DNA of 64,000 nt from Sulfurovum sp. (lineage in GTDB: Bacteria > Campylobacterota > Campylobacteria > Campylobacterales > Sulfurovaceae): NCBI GenBank assembly GCA_027082955.1, contig JALWTA010000011.1:8569-72568 (forward strand). Direction: 5' to 3'. Each line of letters begins with the position of its first letter. Within the stretch, counting starts at the first letter, position 1. This document shows positions 62,549-64,000 of the stretch, piece by piece. The notes beneath the pieces were generated by a model, which was not told the origin of the DNA, did not search any database, and saw only the letters and a list, made by a program, of their open reading frames with translations. The translations under genes were made by a program, and so were the position numbers.

Positions 62549-63070
62549 TTACGCGTTGGCAGCCGCTTTTGCAGCTTCGATCGCCTCTTCGTAGTTTGGC
62601 TCTTGCGTAATTTCAGGAACAACCTGTTTGTACGTTACTTTGCCGTCTTTGCCGATCACAAAGATCACACGTGCAAGTACACCTGCAAGTGGTCCGTCTG
62701 CAAGCAGTACGCCGTATGCATTACCAAAGTCTTTGTTTCTAAAGTCAGAACATACTTTAATGTTTTCGATGCCTGCTGCACCACACCATCTTGCTGCTGC
62801 AAAAGGAAGGTCCATAGAGACTGTGATCACCTCTACACCCTCAAGATCAGCTGCTTCTTGGTTAAATCTTCTTGTCTCAGCGTCACATACACCAGTGTCA
62901 AGTGAAGGAACAGCGATAACAAGCTGCACTTTCCCTTCTCCGCCTACCTGCTCATCCTGGAGCATTGGGTTGGAGTTTACCACTGTTACTACCGGAGCTG
63001 TATCTCCAACGTTTACTTCATTACCTGCGAGGTTACATACGATGTCGTTTTTAAATGTTACTGTTGCCAT
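62549..63070 (-). CDS. tpx: Thiol peroxidase Tpx
   Basis: Tpx reduces hydrogen peroxide and lipid hydroperoxides in the periplasm or cytoplasm with thioredoxin. The 173-residue atypical 2-Cys peroxiredoxin has the peroxidatic Cys62 in PSLDTGVCDAETRRF and the resolving Cys96 in ARWCGAAG. AAGGATATTAA precedes the ATG at 63070. A pair of TAATTAAG repeats lies in its promoter region at 63110-63138, and a strong terminator follows. Confidence 0.95.
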   Translation of the reverse strand: MATVTFKNDIVCNLAGNEVNVGDTAPVVTVVNSNPMLQDEQVGGEGKVQLVIAVPSLDTGVCDAETRRFNQEAADLEGVEVITVSMDLPFAAARWCGAAGIENIKVCSDFRNKDFGNAYGVLLADGPLAGVLARVIFVIGKDGKVTYKQVVPEITQEPNYEEAIEAAKAAANA

Positions 63071-63109
63071 TTAATATCCTTTTATTTAAGTTTGATAGTC
63101 GTAGTATGG

Positions 63110-63138
63110 CTTAATTAGGATAAAATTACTCTTAATTA
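63110..63138. promoter_or_regulatory. Direct repeats CTTAATTA in the tpx promoter region
   Basis: CTTAATTA occurs at 63110-63117 and 63131-63138, spaced 21 bp (two helical turns) apart, about 40-68 bp before the tpx start. A regulator site is plausible, but both copies are AT-rich and could be chance. Confidence 0.35.
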
Positions 63139-63199
63139 AAAGGAGACGATCTCATCATTCAAAAGAATTGATGAAGTGTTACTAAATGACACATAAAAG

Positions 63200-64000
63200 T
63201 TAGAGTCCTGGAATTCTTGGTATTCTTCCCAGCTTGCTATTGCGGCAGTACCAGCCCCAGCCCTTTTTCATCCAGTGTCCCACCACCGGCATAGGGATCA
63301 TCTTCCCGCCTTTACTGTCACGATAGACAAAGGCTGCTCCGTTGCCTGTATCCATCACACACAAAATGTTTAGATGATCCATATAGCTCTCTTTGGAATC
63401 GATGTGCTGAATATCCATCCAGATATTGTGTGCCGTATTACGTGCCATCACTTCAGCGACATGCCCCTGTTTCGCACGCCACTTCGGTCCTATCAACGAT
63501 GCAGAATCCCCAATGGCATAAATGCCGTCAAAACCTTCGACCTCATTGTATTCATTGGTCACGACAAATCCTGCATCACTCAGAGGCAGTCCAGACGCTT
63601 TCAAGACACTATGCCCTGTTCCGGCAGCAATGAACATTGTCAGATCCGATACGATCTTCTCTCCATCTTCAAAAAGTATCCCATCTTCAACAAATTCAGT
63701 GATTTTAGAGCCGATTTTTGTTTTCACATCTGTCATTTTGAACATTTTGTCCATCATTTCCAGTGCTTTCTCGCCCATCTTCTGACCCGGCTTTGCCATA
63801 GGAGCGAAGAAGATCAGTTCAAACCTGTCGCGCACTCCCTTTTTCTTGAGGTAATTGTGCACATTGAAAAGCACTTCAAAGGCAGGACCGCCGCGCACGG
63901 CAGAGGTATCTTTGGGGTTTCCGCCAAACCCGAAAGCAAGTTTGCCGCTTCCCTTCTGCACCAAAGCATCCAGACGCTCATACAGTGCTGTTGCCTCTTC
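63200..64000 (-). CDS. Sulfide:quinone reductase-like flavoprotein, 5' end beyond the window
   Basis: The reading frame is open to the window edge, so only the last 266 codons are seen. Segments: GGPAFEVLFNVHNYL, the second-nucleotide region ELIFFAPMAKPG, an FAD-binding VTNEYNEVEGFDGIYAIGDSAS and the C-terminal KGGKMIPMPVVGHWMKKGWG in pieces such as GHWMKKGWGWY. This layout fits the SQR/FCSD branch of the disulfide reductase family, which oxidises sulfide and passes electrons to quinone at the membrane. The N-terminal dinucleotide fold and its cysteines are not visible, so the type cannot be set. Confidence 0.75.
   Translation of the reverse strand, partial: EEATALYERLDALVQKGSGKLAFGFGGNPKDTSAVRGGPAFEVLFNVHNYLKKKGVRDRFELIFFAPMAKPGQKMGEKALEMMDKMFKMTDVKTKIGSKITEFVEDGILFEDGEKIVSDLTMFIAAGTGHSVLKASGLPLSDAGFVVTNEYNEVEGFDGIYAIGDSASLIGPKWRAKQGHVAEVMARNTAHNIWMDIQHIDSKESYMDHLNILCVMDTGNGAAFVYRDSKGGKMIPMPVVGHWMKKGWGWYCRNSKLGRIPRIPGL

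Overview
The window looks like chromosomal DNA of a sulfur-oxidising Campylobacterota bacterium, probably Sulfurovum or a close relative. The evidence is a PglB/STT3-type oligosaccharyltransferase, the futalosine menaquinone genes mqnA and mqnD, a sulfide:quinone-reductase-like gene at the right edge, c-type multihaem respiration, and short AT-rich intergenic regions without clear -35 boxes. The genus is an inference; no rRNA or tRNA gene is visible.

Layout. 1-6.7 kb: a BFD-like ferredoxin, a four-helix-bundle (S23/bAvd-like) gene, an S24-peptidase repressor, molybdopterin genes (moeA, moaE, moaD), mqnA, gltX and an exported helix-hairpin-helix protein. 6.8-28.4 kb: a surface-glycan locus with a WecA-like initiating transferase, PglB, seven glycosyltransferases, a CDP-3,6-dideoxyhexose pathway (rfbF, rfbG, rfbH, a reductase, a paratose 2-epimerase), an ABC O-antigen exporter (wzm/wzt) with a HEPN/MNT pair inside it, and GDP-mannose/GDP-fucose genes (fcl, gmd, manC). 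28.4-41 kb: a dodecahaem cytochrome, a PpiC isomerase, dcd, an MFS transporter, a TetR-controlled RND efflux operon and an amidohydrolase. 41-48.6 kb: topA, bioB, an antiporter, and eno with a ftsB-like gene. 49-56.4 kb: a MerR-controlled lipid region with an LplT-Aas fusion and an FAD oxidase/methyltransferase fusion. 56.5-64 kb: recA, lipoproteins, mqnD, murB, L,D-transpeptidases, tpx and the start-truncated oxidoreductase.

Two signals stand out. First, many gene junctions in 1-5 kb and at 59.3-59.5 kb carry arrays of 7-bp units, often exactly four units (28 bp), with a purine-rich array on the left and a pyrimidine-rich array on the right. The period is conserved but the unit sequence is not. 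Three right-hand arrays are preceded by a hairpin ending in ATACC whose stem covaries. One left/right pair encloses the four-helix-bundle gene, and four-unit arrays also sit in frame inside fcl and gmd. This looks like a family of small composite repeat elements, possibly with a protein-coding member.

Second, an 18-bp near-palindrome (TATGACAATTTGACATAT) occurs exactly twice: upstream of the self-cleaving-type S24 repressor gene and upstream of recA, 56 kb apart. This suggests a LexA-like SOS circuit with a non-canonical operator, in a phylum for which I know of no established LexA. A separate shared motif (AGTGACACTTT) links the MerR promoter with that of the oxidase/methyltransferase gene.
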